Assembly: GCF_964204645.1 (NCBI RefSeq)
Contig: NC_134029.1
Location: forward strand, 1-55,000
Direction of reading: 5' to 3'
From: Tubulanus polymorphus
Taxonomy: Eukaryota > Nemertea > Palaeonemertea > Tubulaniformes > Tubulanidae
DNA length: 55,000 bases
This document shows positions 1-13,460 of the stretch, piece after piece. A program made the position numbers and the translations under genes. The notes beneath the pieces were generated by a model. The model saw nothing but the letters and a program-made list of their open reading frames with translations, was not told where the DNA came from and did no database searches. Numbering within the stretch: position 1 is the stretch's first letter; each line of letters starts with the position of its first letter.

Positions 1-2489
1 TATTCAAGTCAAACGTAAAAATTTATCTCGAACCGAAATCGTAAACCGGAAATGAAAATTACGGCTAATGATGCTCGCGCAGCCGTTTTCAAAAACTATG
101 CGACCGTTACGATGACGTCACTGAACGACTGTTAATGATGAGTGTTATTTTTCTAGTTTAATTAAAGATGAATATCTGAGAGGAAATAGGCTGCTAACTT
201 CAAAGCAAAATCATTTGAAAATAACTGATGTTATCGCAGAATTCAGTGAAACTCGCTCGGTGTATATTGAATGAAAGATGGTTTTACAGCAGGAAATCAA
301 GCGCATTTAATTCCGTGATCAATTTAAATATTATTCGCATTGTGAGTGGTTACAGTCAGTCATACACTGGCAAGCGAGGTCTCTCTACCGCCGTGTGCTG
401 TGTGTGTACACTGTCATATATACTTATTACTTATACCATCAGTAATAATGAAAATTAATCGCGGATTTAAATATAAACCAGGTATTAAATCATCGAGAGA
501 GCTGTTACTAAATAAATAATTGACTAAGGTTGAATATTTACTAATTACTGACTGAATGGTATCAACTGCGATTAGTATTTATTGTCTATTAATGTAAATT
601 GATGTAGCTGTAAAGCACGCCCCCAGCCGGTGACGCGTGGTACTATCAATCCACTCAGTGTTTATGTCAGTTCGTACAGAAATCTAATTAAAATGTTTTA
701 ATTGAAAACTACCTTTAATTAACATTGATTGTCGTTAACAGATGAGCAGAAATAGAGTAACACTACCACACCCAGTCCAGTCCTACCCTAAATCACGGAC
801 GCACAATCCTATATAAGGTTCGAGTCACGATGAAAGGCGGGCGGGGCTGCGAGGCACAGTGAGGTCGCGAGGCAGTGAGGCCGCGAGGCAGTGAGGCAGG
901 TGCGACAGGTGCGACAGGTGCGGTCGCGGTTTAATATTCAATATTTCAATCGAATAAATACTGATTACAGACAGACTGACGCATGCGCATGATTATGATT
1001 GTAAATTACAGAATTAATAGTTTTACTGTGGACTGTGTATGCCCCTCACTGCTCGAGGTGTACCCTCAAACCCCCCTCAGGTCACCTACAAGCCGTTGTT
1101 AGAAGTAATAGATATTCGTTAGTGATAAGACGGTAACAGGTGCTCGAGTCTTATCCTGTAAACCGCCGACTCGGCGCAGTTTTATCAGACTACGATTTAT
1201 TGAAAATTAATGACCATCATAAATCAGTGAGTTTTAATTCGTCATTTATATACAACCCCCTCCCCCTCCCTACTCCCCTCGTATACTTCCCAACCACTAG
1301 GTGGCGCTTGCTTTACCTTTCTCTATGTCACGTGTTTTCGTTAGTATTGTCGCCGCTGGCATCAGCGATAACGAGGCTGCAGACATCGTCAACAAATCAA
1401 AACTGAAATTAAAGATAGAATTAAGAGAAGATTTAATCAACAGGTGGCGCCCTGAACAGAACACCCCCCCCCCCCCGGCGCCCTCTATGAATTCTAGATG
1501 TTGAATTTTTACTTTCACTTTTTTCAAATTAATTCTGGGATCATACGTATCGGTGTAAATATGTAGATATATATATATATATATAAACTGTACTCACGTT
1601 TTGATGAAACATAGGATCCTAAAATACAGACACAGCGTGGCTCCTGGGGAGCAGTCAGTGAGGAGGAGCAGTCAGTGAGGGGGAGCAGTCAGTGAGGGGG
1701 AGCAGTCAGTGAGGAGGAGCTGTAAGGAGCAGCGTCCGCTATAGAGAATAGAATCCTGGTGAATACTGTAGGATTGAACAGTCAGCAGCAGTGAAACAAC
1801 ACGCGCACCACGCGTCACACACTGCAACTCTCTCTCTCTCTCCTTCTCTCTCTCTGTCTCTCCGGGAAGATAAGGCCTACCTCTCTCTCTATAAACCACT
1901 CAACTAATTAAAATATAAATGTTAGTACAATGAGGTTAGAACTCCTGCCACTTCCGGTTAACAATTACCTCGATATCCGCCGTGGCATATTTTACTGTGT
2001 AAATAAATAAACACACGCGCCATAACCACCGCGCCCCGCGCCCCACTCCCCGCGCCCCGCTCCCCACTCCCCGCCTCTCACTCCACGCCTATGTCAAATT
2101 ACTGAATTTGATACGATTTTATTTGTGCTACAAATCATGAGAATATAAATGGCTGCATAGAATTATGCAGTTATGCACAGAATGTATGAAGACACGGTGT
2201 GATGTTTCAATCCGTGTGGAAAGGAGTGGAAGGGTGTGGAAGGGTGTGGAAGGGTGTGGACTGGCGTGGAAGGGTGTGGAAGGGTGTGGAAAGTTGTGGA
2301 ATGGTGTGGATGAGATCGGAACAAAGAGACTCTTTTGTAGAATTAATTTTAACGAGTTTCAAACGAGATTTAAATTTATTTCAATCGTCATAAAAATCAC
2401 TGGAAATAAATTGTAACGACGACAGCGATATTGAAATAAATGAGCCTCACCGACAGCAGTTCGTCTGAAACTAGAAGGAAAAAAATAAC
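1..2489. other. intergenic, no gene recognised
   Basis: I see no convincing coding exon here. The stretch holds short degenerate tandem repeats: GAGGCAGTGAG/GCGACAGGT units near 855-925, GAGCAGTCAGTGAGG units near 1650-1720, and GTGTGGAAGG units near 2215-2310. It also has a poly-C run near 1464-1478 and a (TA)n tract near 1565-1585. The open frames present are short and low in complexity. Confidence 0.6.
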
Positions 2490-2561
2490 TGCCGTGACCA
2501 GGATTCGAACCTGGGTTATTGCGGCCACAACGCAATGTCCTAACCTCTAGACGATCACGGC
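2490..2561 (-). tRNA. tRNA-His (anticodon GTG)
   Basis: The minus strand folds into a complete 72-nt cloverleaf. It has a 7-bp acceptor stem (GCCGTGA/TCACGGC), a D arm with GTCTAGAGGTTAGGAC, and an anticodon stem TTGCG/CGCAA closing the loop TTGTGGC, whose anticodon is GTG. The T arm is CCAGG-TTCGAAT-CCTGG. The A box (TAGAGGTTAGGAC region) and B box (GGTTCGAATCC) are both intact and there is no intron. The discriminator base is A. An intact fold with perfect stems argues for a functional gene rather than a SINE head. Confidence 0.95.
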
Positions 2562-3620
2562 TGACGACTGTGCGGGTCGGTGATCTATTACTAGTAGAGC
2601 AGGTACGCGTGCCCGGCACGTGACAGCGCACCTCCACACAATGACACGTGTCTTATAATCATCAATATTATTCAAGTTTACAACAATTCCCGGACGAAAT
2701 CGTTTTTAGTTTATATCGTGAACAGAGTGCGTGAGTTTTGAGAGAGGACCGTCCACCGGGTCTCAGTCCTACCTCCACTGTACAAGTCCACCACACCGGA
2801 AATAGGCCGGTTGCCGTTTGGGATGTGACAAGTTGTTCAAAGTTAGGCGCTTGCTCCTGACACAGAGTAGGTCCTACTAAGAGGAGAAACTCGCACAGGA
2901 CTGGGTCCGGCGGCCTTATGTCCCATTCCTCCAAACCGAGACCGGGCACAGTCTCCTCTCAACACGGTGATAGTCCCATTACCGCCGGAGACCACGGGCG
3001 GCTCCACGGGGCGGCTCCACGGGCGGACGGTATATTTTCTGTGGACACTGTTAACAATACGTTAACGATGCATTAAGCTTTGAACAATGAACGCTGTAAC
3101 CCCTAGTGACACGCGTTAGTCTTTTTTATGAACAAAAGATTCACGGCGGATTGATGTTGATTTAAACAGTTTTATATCTGATGTTCCTGAGACGAGAGAC
3201 GCGAGTCGCCGGGGAGTAGAGTGAGCGGGACCCGGTTAGCAACTAGATTATAATCTCTCATTTATTCACTCGCAAATTTCATTGATTTCTAGATGATGAG
3301 TAATTAATAATGAGTTGATTAAACTGTTAACGGCACAGCTCACTCGACCGCCACCCCCCCCCCCCGCAAAGCCGGATTCTCGATCATGGTTCAGTGTTGC
3401 GAGGGCGGATTTCGGATTTCTTCAAAGATACTCAGTGTAAAAAAGGTAGTTCATACCGCAGGCGCTGATCCCACACCCAGGATCAACCCCTGCAGTTTGT
3501 GCTGAATGGATTTTTCGATTTTTAGAATTAACAATGAATTGAAAATCAGTGTTTTTCTAATCGATGTGCACTACGTCATCGATATTGAGGTTAGTTTTTT
3601 AAACTGCGCGTTCACTGTCA

Positions 3621-3815
3621 GTTCGAGACGTGCGATGGTTCTGAGCCTACTCGATCACGGTTCGAGACGTGCGATGGTTCTGAGCCTACTCGATCACGGT
3701 TCGAGACGTGCGATGGTTCTGAGCCTACTCGATCATGGTTCGAGACGTGCGATGGTTCTGAGCCTACTCGATCATGGTTCGAGACGTGCGATGGTTCTGA
3801 GCCTACTCGATCGTG
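3621..3815. repeat. 39-bp tandem array, 5 copies
   Basis: The unit begins TTCGAGACGTGCGATGG and ends ACTCGATCATGG. About five near-identical copies occur in tandem. The unit length is a multiple of three, so frames stay open through it on both strands, which gives spurious ORFs. Confidence 0.9.
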
Positions 3816-4812
3816 GTTCCACTTCGTTGGTTCGGCGAATTGCTGTAGCTGAGCTGACCGGGCGTCACGACACTGACCCTGGCAGCCGATGTCTACTTCC
3901 TGTACAGTCCTCGTACAAAAGAACTCAGTTAATAATGTGTTGACAAAATCAAGATGGTAGCCATTGGCAACCAATCATAGATTTAGATCATCGGCACTGA
4001 TAGTGGGTTTAATTAAATCTCGGGACTAAATAAAGGAATAATCGACTACTCCCGGATTGAAAGTGTCATGTGATTTGAATGACGTTTAGGAAATGGTAGT
4101 TTGGATAAAGGCGTTAGCGGGGGACAGGAAAGATAAACCCGGAGTAGCAGCAGCAGCAGCAGCAGTTTCTCAAACTGAGAGAGTCTCATTAAACTCAAAT
4201 CCATCACTAAATAATCATACATAGCAACCACTTCATTTCCGGTTAGTACGGTAACTCGCGCGAGATTCTCGCGAGATTTTATCTGGTAAATGAAGTATCG
4301 CGACCTCCCTCCTCCCCTCCCCTCCCCCCAACAGTCGGTCGGTTTTTTAATCAATCAATTTTACCCCCCAATTCAACCTGCACATTTTAACTGCGATCTT
4401 TAATGCTATAATTTTATTTTCGTCGTCAGTCAATTTTTTATCGCGATTATAATTCATGATTTCCTGATTTAGAAATCTCTCTTTCTTTTCTAAATCTTTC
4501 TGTTGAGTGAAGAATCCAAGAACGGCAGCAGTGAATCTGATTTAGAAACTCTCGTAATGTGTCGATATATACATTGATTCATAACGTGTATACACAGATT
4601 CTTTAGTGAAATATAAAGTAAATCTCAATAATTCTGTTCAAGTTGTTTTTATTGTTGGTGTAAAGAATTAATTGAAAAGGAAGGTTTCGCCGTTGGAAAC
4701 ACCTTGGTAGAAATGGGTAAAGGAGACCTAATATAGTATATGATGTCATTGCCGAGAACTGCGTTACTACAAACGACTAGTGCGCCATCTATCATAATTC
4801 ACCAGAATCACT

Positions 4813-4920
4813 TGTAGCTCAGTACGGCGTATCACATGAATCGTAGAGGTCATGTGTTCGAATCCTCAGATAATTGTATCCACTGAATGGGAGAGGTCCT
4901 GTGTTCGAATCCTCAGATAA
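4813..4920 (+). repeat. tRNA-derived (SINE-like) fragment with duplicated B box
   Basis: TAGCTCAGTACGG near 4815 resembles a Pol III A box. GTGTTCGAATCC near 4855 resembles a B box and is repeated near 4902, each time followed by TCAGATAATT. The sequence between them does not form a full cloverleaf, so a tRNA-derived SINE head or pseudo-tRNA with a local duplication is more likely than a tRNA gene. Confidence 0.6.
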
Positions 4921-4999
4921 TTTTGGCCACTAGACGATGTTTTTATTGCTAAAATTCTATTTTTATTTGAACAATATTTAATTACAAACAAAATTTCAG

Positions 5000-5114
5000 T
5001 AGCACGAGGTACAGGAGCCACTGTGAGGTACAGGAGCCACTGTGAGGTACAGGAGCCACTGTGAGGTACAGGAGCCACTGTGAGGTACAGGAGCCACTGT
5101 GAGGTACAGGACTC
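5000..5114. repeat. 19-bp tandem array
   Basis: About six copies of a unit reading GAGGTACAGGAGCCACTGT, ending in a diverged copy (ACAGGACTCACAGG). It is intergenic. Confidence 0.85.
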
Positions 5115-5249
5115 ACAGGAGAGTTTTATTTGACTGGTGAACTTCTTGTCTTATGTTTTTTTTTTCTTTGTCTTTGATTCGATTCTTTAGTCAAACGGAA
5201 AGTGATTCCCTAAAATTAAAAACATAAATAAACTGTTAAACGAACACAT

Positions 5250-5822
5250 CGACCTCTTTAACCCCCCCCCCCAAACGGTTTTACACATCGACCCATTTAA
5301 ACCCCCCCCCCCCAAACGGTTTTACACATCGACCCATTTAACCCCCCCCCCCCAAACGGTTTTACACATCGACCCATTTAACCCCCCCCCCCCCCCAAAC
5401 GGTTTTACACATCGACCCATTTAAACCCCCCCCCCCCAAACGGTTTTACACATCGACCCATTTAACCCCCCCCCCCCCAAACGGTTTTACACATCGACCC
5501 ATTTAACCCCCCCCCCCCCCCAACGGTTTTACACATCGACCCATTTAACCCCCCCCCCCCAAACGGTTCTACACATCGACCCATTTAACCCCCCCCCCCC
5601 CACGGTTTTACACATCGACCCATTTAAACCCCCCCTCCCCCCAAACGGTTCTACACATCGACCCATTTAACCCCCCCCCCAAACGGTTTTACACATCGAC
5701 CCATTTAACCCCCCCCCCCCCCAAACGGTTCTACACATCGACCCATTTACCCCCCCCCCCCCCCCAAACGGTTTTACACATCGACCCATTTAAACCCCCC
5801 CCCCCAAACGGTTTTACACATA
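5250..5822. repeat. about 47-bp array with long poly-C runs
   Basis: Around 12-13 copies of a unit made of CACATCGACCCATTTAA, a run of roughly 8-16 C, and AAACGGTTTTA. The poly-C length differs between copies while the flanking parts are almost constant. The minus strand therefore carries a dozen long poly-G tracts. The array sits just downstream of the SLX4 stop codon and polyadenylation signal. Confidence 0.95.
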
Positions 5823-5839
5823 CCCATTCATCCAACCAG

Positions 5840-5845
5840 TTTATT
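5840..5845 (-). promoter_or_regulatory. polyadenylation signal AATAAA (SLX4)
   Basis: AATAAA on the minus strand starts about 9 nt after the SLX4 stop codon, which implies a very short 3' UTR. The poly-C array follows directly. Confidence 0.6.
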
Positions 5846-5854
5846 AGTTTAGCT

Positions 5855-8800
5855 TTAGAACATTTCTTTCACTGAATTTCTATTTAAATCAGTGTGAAAT
5901 TCATCCAGTTTTAGAGGCTACAAAATATCACAATTATTAGATATTAATAAAATGAAATCAGTTTTTAGATAATGAACCATCGATTTAAAAACTTACCACA
6001 TAGGATAAAACCTGACGATACAAATCAGGTTCATTTTCTATAAACTGTTTTACACAATCTTTCAAATTCACCTACAATATTCAAAATTCAAATTATAACG
6101 GATTTATTGACTATATGGTGATGTCATAGTGACTACTCAGCAGTATATGGTGATGTCATAGTGACTACTCAGCAGTATATGGTGATGTCATAGTGACTAC
6201 TCAGCAGTATATGGTGATGTCATAGTGACTACTCAGCAGTATATGGTGATGTCATAGTGACTACTCAGCAGTATATGGTGATGTCATAGTGACTACTCAG
6301 CAGTATATGGTGATGTCATAGTGACTACTCAGCAGTATATGGTGATGTCATAGTGACTACTCAGCAGTATATGGTGATGTCATAGTGACTACTCAGCAGT
6401 ATATGGTGATGTCATAGTGACTACTCAGCAGTATATGGTGATGTCATAGTGACTACTCAGCAGTATATGGTGATGTCATAGTGACTACTCAGCAGTATAT
6501 GGTGATGTCATAGTGACTACTCAGCAGTATATGGTGATGTCATAGTGACTACTCAGCAGTATATGGTGATGTCATAGTTACTACTCAGCAGTATATGGTG
6601 ATGTCATAGTTACTACTCAGCAGTATATGGTGATGTCATAGTGACTACTCAGCAGTATATGGTGATGTCATAGTGACTACTCAGCAGTATATGGTGATGT
6701 CATAGTTACTACTCAGCAGTATATGGTGATGTCATAGTTACTACTCAGCAGTATATGGTGATGTCATAGTTACTACTCAGCAGTATATGGTGATGTCATA
6801 GTGACTACTCAGCAGTATATGGTGATGTCATAGTTACTACTCAGCAGTATATGGTGATGTCATAGTGACTACTCAGCAGTATATGGTGATGTCATAGTGA
6901 GTTCAATCTACCTGTTGTTGAGATGAAATGATTTCTTCATCGTTAAATTGAAAACTTTCTTCAATCATATCGATACACCCTCCACAATTACTGAAACGAT
7001 ACAACAATATCAAATACAATTCAATCAGCTGTGAGTGAGTGAACCCTGGTAAGTGTGGGTGGAGAGTGAACCCTGGTAAGTGTGGTGGAGAGTGAACCCT
7101 GGTAAGTGTGGGTGGAGAGTGAACCCTGGTAAGTGTGGTGGAGAGTGAACCCTGGTAAGTGTGGGTGGAGAGTGAACCCTGGTAAGTGTGGTGGAGAGTG
7201 AACCCTGGTAAGTGTGGGAGAGAGTGAACCCTGGTAAGTGTGGGTGGAGAGTGAACCCTGGTAAGTGTGGGGGGAGAGTGAACCCTGGTAAGTGTGGTGG
7301 AGAGTGAACCCTGGTAAGTGTGGTGAAGAGTGAACCCTGGTAAGTGTGGTGAAGAGTGAACCCTGGTAAGTGTGGGTGGAGAGTGAACCCTGGTGAGTGT
7401 GGTGAAGAGTGAACCCTGGTAAGTGTGGTGAAGAGTGAACCCTGGTAAGTGTGGTGAAGAGTGAACCCTGGTAAGTGTGGTGGAAGGTGAACCCTGGTAA
7501 GTGTGGTGGAGAGTGAACCCTGGTGAGTGTGGGAGTGAGTGAACCCTGGTAAGTGTGGTGGAGAGTGAACCCTGGTAAGTGTGGTGAAGAGTGAACCCTG
7601 GTAAGTGTGGTGGAAGGTGAACCCTGGTAAGTGTGGTGGAGAGTGAACCCTGGTAAGTGTGGTGGAAGGTGAACCCTGGTAAGTGTGGTGGAGAGTGAAC
7701 CCTGGTGAGTGTGGGAGAGAGTGAACCCTGGTAAGTGTGGGTGGAGAGTGATCCCTGGTGAGTGTGGTGAAGAGTGAACCCTGGTAAGTGATTATACCTT
7801 TCTATAGAATCAACAGATGTATCTAAATCACTTTGCTGTGATAATCTGGGGTCAGGTGCTGTAACTGCAGCTGCAGCTTCTGGTGCTGGTTCTTCTGGCT
7901 TAAAACTTTCCTCAAATTCTGTATCAGTTTCATCTGTTATTAAAAGAATAGTTTCTAGTACATATCAAACTCGAGTTTCTGGTAAACCAGATTCATATTA
8001 AACTCAGTTGATTAATTGAATTCGTACATTGATGAGTTTGATGATAGACTTCAGTAAGTAATGTCACCATTCTCTTCTTACCAAATCCCGGTTTAATTCC
8101 TATTCTATCAACTTCTCTCTGTAAATAAATAACAAATACATGTTTATTAGAATACCAGCCAATGCCACCCACTCTCTACAGCAGAGATTCCCGATACAAA
8201 CCTTCAGTTTAGGTGTAGACATGGACTGATAATCAGGCATTGGTGTGAAGGGTGATGGAATTGTGGCCTTCTTCTTTTCATCTGCACCAGTAGCACCAGT
8301 AGCACCAGTAGCAGCTGGAGTTCGATACAGCTTAAAAAATAAATCAAATAACATTAAAATTCCTTCAATTACAAATTACTTCTTCAAAATTAATCATCTA
8401 TTTCACACCTGCCGATTAGGTATTTGTGGTTCATTTGATTCACTCCAGATGGAGCTGTCTCCCAATAAATCCTGTATAGATTGATTTAATCTGCCAGCAG
8501 TGACCCCTAGAGGACTGGACTGAAAGTAATATTTACATATATAACAGATTCACTGAAATAACAAATTTGCAGAAATTACAGATTTGCAAAAATAATACAA
8601 TAAAAAATTCACAGTTTGTTTACCTGATAAATATTTTCAATGAATCCATCATCATTGAAATCATCCCAAACATCATTCATTACATCATCACCGACCTCTA
8701 CATCATCATCAAAACCTGTGTTACTCTCTACTACATCATCAAAACCTGTGTTACTCACTGCTACATCATCAAAACCTGTGTTACTCTCTACTACATCATC

Positions 8801-9032
8801 AGAACCTGTGTTACTCACTGCTACATCATCAAAACCTGTGTTACTCTCTACTACATCATCAGAACATGTGTTCCTCTCTACTACATCATCAGAACATGTG
8901 TTCCTCTCTACTACATCATCAGAACATGTGCTTTCCTCATCAACAATATCTAATTTCAGTTTATCACCTTTCATAACAGAATCAGCATCACTTTCTTCAT
9001 CAGATAAAAGAGTTAGATCTACAGATATACTG

Positions 9033-9124
<92 letters not shown>

Positions 9125-12100
9125 CACCAGGAGTGCTGAAGAGTGCCCAGCTCCTTTTGTTTCTCTAGATGAACCTACTCCTATTGAACGAGGTAAACTG
9201 ACTGCCCCTCTGCGAGGTGAACGGACTGCTCCTAAACGAGGTGAACTGACTGCCCCTCTGCGAGGTGAACGGACTGCTCCTAAACGAGGTGAACGGACTG
9301 CTCCTAAACGAGGTGAACGGACTGCTCCTAAACGAGGTGAACTACAGAACTGTGAGGAGTTAAATACAGGAGAACTTGTAAACCGATTTCTATCAGACGT
9401 GGCTCCTAATAAAACGAGATTATCATCTTCATCACTAATGGCTAGAAATAAATCTAAAGCATCCTCCTTTATTTCATCTTCATTCTTATCTACATCCATC
9501 GTATACGATTCAGTTTTATCTGCAGTTACAACATTTTCCTCTTCAGTTTCATCATCGCTGAATAAATTAACGCATGATTTTTCAAATTTCTCCTTTGCTT
9601 CATTCTCTTTATCCTCTGGATAGGTTTCCTCAACAATATCAGAATGACTGTTATCGCTATCGGTAATGACAGTTTGAACGAATGATTCATCAGCGTGAAA
9701 ATTACTTTTCCGGAAACTGTCTGTATTGACCGCAGTGACAATTGGACTGACCGCAGTGACCACTGGACTGACCGCAGTGACCACTGAACTGACCGCAGTG
9801 ACCATTGGACTGACCGCCTGTATATGAGGTTCATTCAAGCATAAAACAGGTGAAAATCCCAGTGAAACACGACCTGTATTTACAGCAGCAGCAGCAGCAG
9901 CTGCACCTGACCCTACTGTGGCACCTGTATCTACTGGTGTCGACTGTTTTATAGATGGAGTTAGAAAAGATTCAAATAAACTGCGAGGTGTTGATTTAAC
10001 CAGAGACGAACAGCGACGACTCAATTTACTATAAACAGGACTACAACTTAAACTAAACGTAGCTTCAACAACTGAACCAGGATTAGATACAGCTAAACTA
10101 GGATTAGATACAGCTGAACTAGGATTAGATACAGCTGAACTAGGATTAGATACAGCTGAACCAGGATTAGATACAGTTGAATCAGGATTATATACAGTTG
10201 AATCAGGATTAGAAGTAGCTGCACCAGCTGAGAGCTGATGCTTCTTATCCTGATATTTTTGTAAACTTTCCAGAAAACTTTGTTGCATTTCTTCATTTTC
10301 ATCAAAAGTTTGTTTCATTATATTTTCCTCCAGAAGATTATCCATATCCATAGCAACATCATCATCATCATCATCTAATACCATAGCAACATCATCATCA
10401 TCATCTAATACCATAGCAACATCCTCATTTTTAGTAGTAACATCATCATCAGTAATGTCTGCATCTTCCTCCTCATTTTGTTTATCTCGTTGTGTACTCA
10501 TAAACTCATAAATCTCTTCTAAATCATCATCATTCAGATGATCAGTCTCTGGCAGGTGAGGAGGTTCTATAGAAATCACGTCATCGGACTCGCAATCGGA
10601 TTCCTCCCAGAATTCATTCAATATTTGTGTAATATTCGTAGTTTCTTCGGTTTCTGGTTTTTCATCTTCCAAGAATTTATTACAATAATCTTTCAAGTCC
10701 TTAATATTAAACCTGAAACACATCACAGTACATCAAGTATTGATTATTGGTGTGGCTAAGGAGAGGGTGATTTAGAGGGGAGGGGGGTGTTTACCTTTTA
10801 GAGAGATTGACAAGTTGATCTAAGCTGATTTCAGACCCAGGAACTGGTAACCAACCACAATAAACATAAACTATAAAACTGTGAACTGTGCTGTAACTAA
10901 ACTCACGTAAATCTATAACATCCGTCTGTGAATTCAATTCCTGCAAAAAAATACAATCAATAAAAATAAAACAACAATTGATTTTAAAATAGACCGAGGA
11001 GAATTACCTGTAATAGTGCAGGACATCTGACTGACAAAATCAGTTTATGTAGATTTATAAATCTTGTCTCTTCGCATAAAATTCTACAATCACTGAATTC
11101 ATCGGAGTTATTGATTAACGATTTGTAATCATTTAAACATTCAGCCTGGATCCCCTGCAAAATCAAAGACAAAATAAACGATGTATTGAATCATTACGAA
11201 TTCATAAAGCAGTGATATTTGGGGTGTCTTAAAAATTACCTTTTGATCATCATCGTAAAAACCAGTCATCGATTCACACTGTTCACTAAAGAGGGCTCTC
11301 TCAGCGACGAGTTGAACCAGAGCGTCAGTAGTTTGAGTCATAGGAGCCGAAAAACTGGTCTGATCAGAGGCTGAGGGGATCTCGAAACTGTGGATGTCAC
11401 TACTATCATCGGGGATCTGGAAACTAACATTAGATTTCCGTCTGCCAGGAATGATTGAATATCGCTTTAATCTATGACTAGGTGGCACCACTGTCTCAGG
11501 GTTAATCGGCGGTATCAATGATTGAGTATAGTATGATTCAATTGAATCAATATTGATTATTGATTTATTCCACAGACTGTTTGATTCGTCAGATTTAAAC
11601 AATGATTGCCGAACTGAAGTCATTTTACTGGTGCACATTGTTGATTCTGGTTCCTCAGAAACAGGACACTCCTACAAATAATATCAATATAGCATAAAAT
11701 AAACCCTGAACTGTGGAACTAGGTGCTGAACTGTGGAACTGGGTGCTGAACTGTGGGACTGGGTGCTGAACTGTGGAACTGGGTGCTGAACTGTGGGACT
11801 GGGTGCTGAACTGTGGAACTGCAGCTGAACTGTGGAACTGCAGCTGAACTGTGGGACTGGGTGCTGAACTATGGAACTGCAGGTTGAACTGTGGAACTAG
11901 GTGCTGAACTGTGGAACTGGGTGCTGAACTGTGGGACTGGGTGCTGAACTGTGGAACTGGGTGCTGAACTGTGGAACTGGATGCTGAACTGTGGAACTGG
12001 GTGCTGAACTATGGAACTGCAGCTGAACTGTGGAACTGGGTGCTGAACTGTGGAACTGCAGCTGAACTGTGGAACTGCAGCTGAACTGTGGGACTGGGTG

Positions 12101-13406
12101 CTGAACTATGGAACTGCAGGTTGAACTGTGGAACTGGGTGCTGAACTGTGGGACTGGGTGCTGAACTGTGGAACTGCAGCTGAACTGTGGAACTGGGTGC
12201 TGAACTGTGGAACTGCAGGTTGAACTGTGGAACTGGGTGCTGAACTGTGGAACTGGGTGCTGAACTGTGGAACTGCAGCTGAACTGTGGAACTGGGTGCT
12301 GAACTGTGGAACTGGGTGCTGAACTGTGGAACTGGGTGCTGAACTGTGGAACTGGGTGCTGAACTGTGGAACTGCAGGTTGAACTGTGGAACTGGGTGCT
12401 GAACTGTGGAACTGGGTGCTGAACTGTGGAACTGCAGCTGAACTGTGGAACTGGGTGCTGAACTGTGGAACTGGGTGCTGAACTGTGGAACTGGGTGCTG
12501 AACTGTGGAACTGGGTGCTGAACTGTGGAACTGCAGGTTGAACTGTGGTGCGTGGATGATAGTTACCTGAATAATTGCTGAAATTTTCTGAGCAAGTTTT
12601 AACCGACGAGACTCATGAGTTGTTTTAATCAGGATTGGAGTTTTAACATCAACTCTGAAATACATCAAACAATTCAATAACAAACCTCTACAGTTGACAG
12701 TTAACTCTACAGTTGACAGTTAACTCTACAGTTGACAGTTAACTCTACAGTTGACAGTTAACTCTACAGTTGACAGTTAACTCTACAGTTGACAGTTAAC
12801 TCTACAGTTGACAGTTAACTCTACAGTTGACAGTAAATTTTGGTTATCATATCGCTTACTTCTTCTTTTTCCTTGTTTTTGATTTTTTAGTCGTTTCAAC
12901 CATTGATTTGGATAAAGCTAAAACCATTTGTAATTCTTCAGCTTCTTTACTGAAATTAACATAAAAATTGATTTTTATTTTTCAATTCCTCACAGAAAAT
13001 ATTGAATTATATTCCAGTAAAATCGAATAGTTACGTTTTAGGATGTCGAATCTGTTGTAATACTGTCCTGGGGTTCCTTGGTTTTGTTTTCTGTTTGCTG
13101 ACAACTCCCTATAATACATGATATCACATCAGACCTCGACCGTGTAATCAAGCAACCTCTCCCCTCCATCTCCCCTCCTCTCCCCGGCCTCCTCTCACCT
13201 CTTTCTCATCACAAACCTGATCTAAACATTTATTCACATGTTGCTGGCGTCTCCTTGAATTCATATGTGAAATATCTTTATTACAAACTTCACACAAACA
13301 AATCGAATCATTGTTGAATAATCGATCGAGTAACTTCATTTTATCAGTTCCTACAAATACAACATTATATATAACTTACTTACATCACCAACCAGCTACA
13401 GCAGCA

Positions 13407-13460
<54 letters not shown>

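Larger units (their letters stand above)
2562..5249. other. intergenic, repeat-rich
   Basis: No gene is recognised. The stretch includes a 39-bp array, a CAG tract near 4147-4163, a tRNA-like duplicated segment and a 19-bp array, listed separately. The minus-strand open frame at 2668-2949 and the plus-strand frame at 3506-3943 have no recognisable domain; the latter is mostly the translated 39-bp array. Confidence 0.55.

Noticed and set aside
1140-1899. Several overlapping short open frames
   Set aside because: Low-complexity or mutually overlapping frames with no conserved features.
2668-2949. Minus-strand 93-aa frame
   Set aside because: No recognisable domain, no splice context and no neighbouring exons; probably chance or decayed repeat.
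6105-7792. CRISPR-like appearance of regular repeats
   Set aside because: Units are contiguous tandem copies without unique spacers, lie in introns of an animal gene, and have no cas genes nearby.
8567-9623. Plus-strand frames of 128 and 327 aa with polyCys and ICTC-type repeats
   Set aside because: Antisense shadow of the large SLX4 exon and its CAG repeat.
12009-12683. 224-aa frame with FHSSAPSSTVQ repeats
   Set aside because: Mostly intronic array in SLX4; only the part overlapping exon 12654-12567 is coding, in the SLX4 frame.
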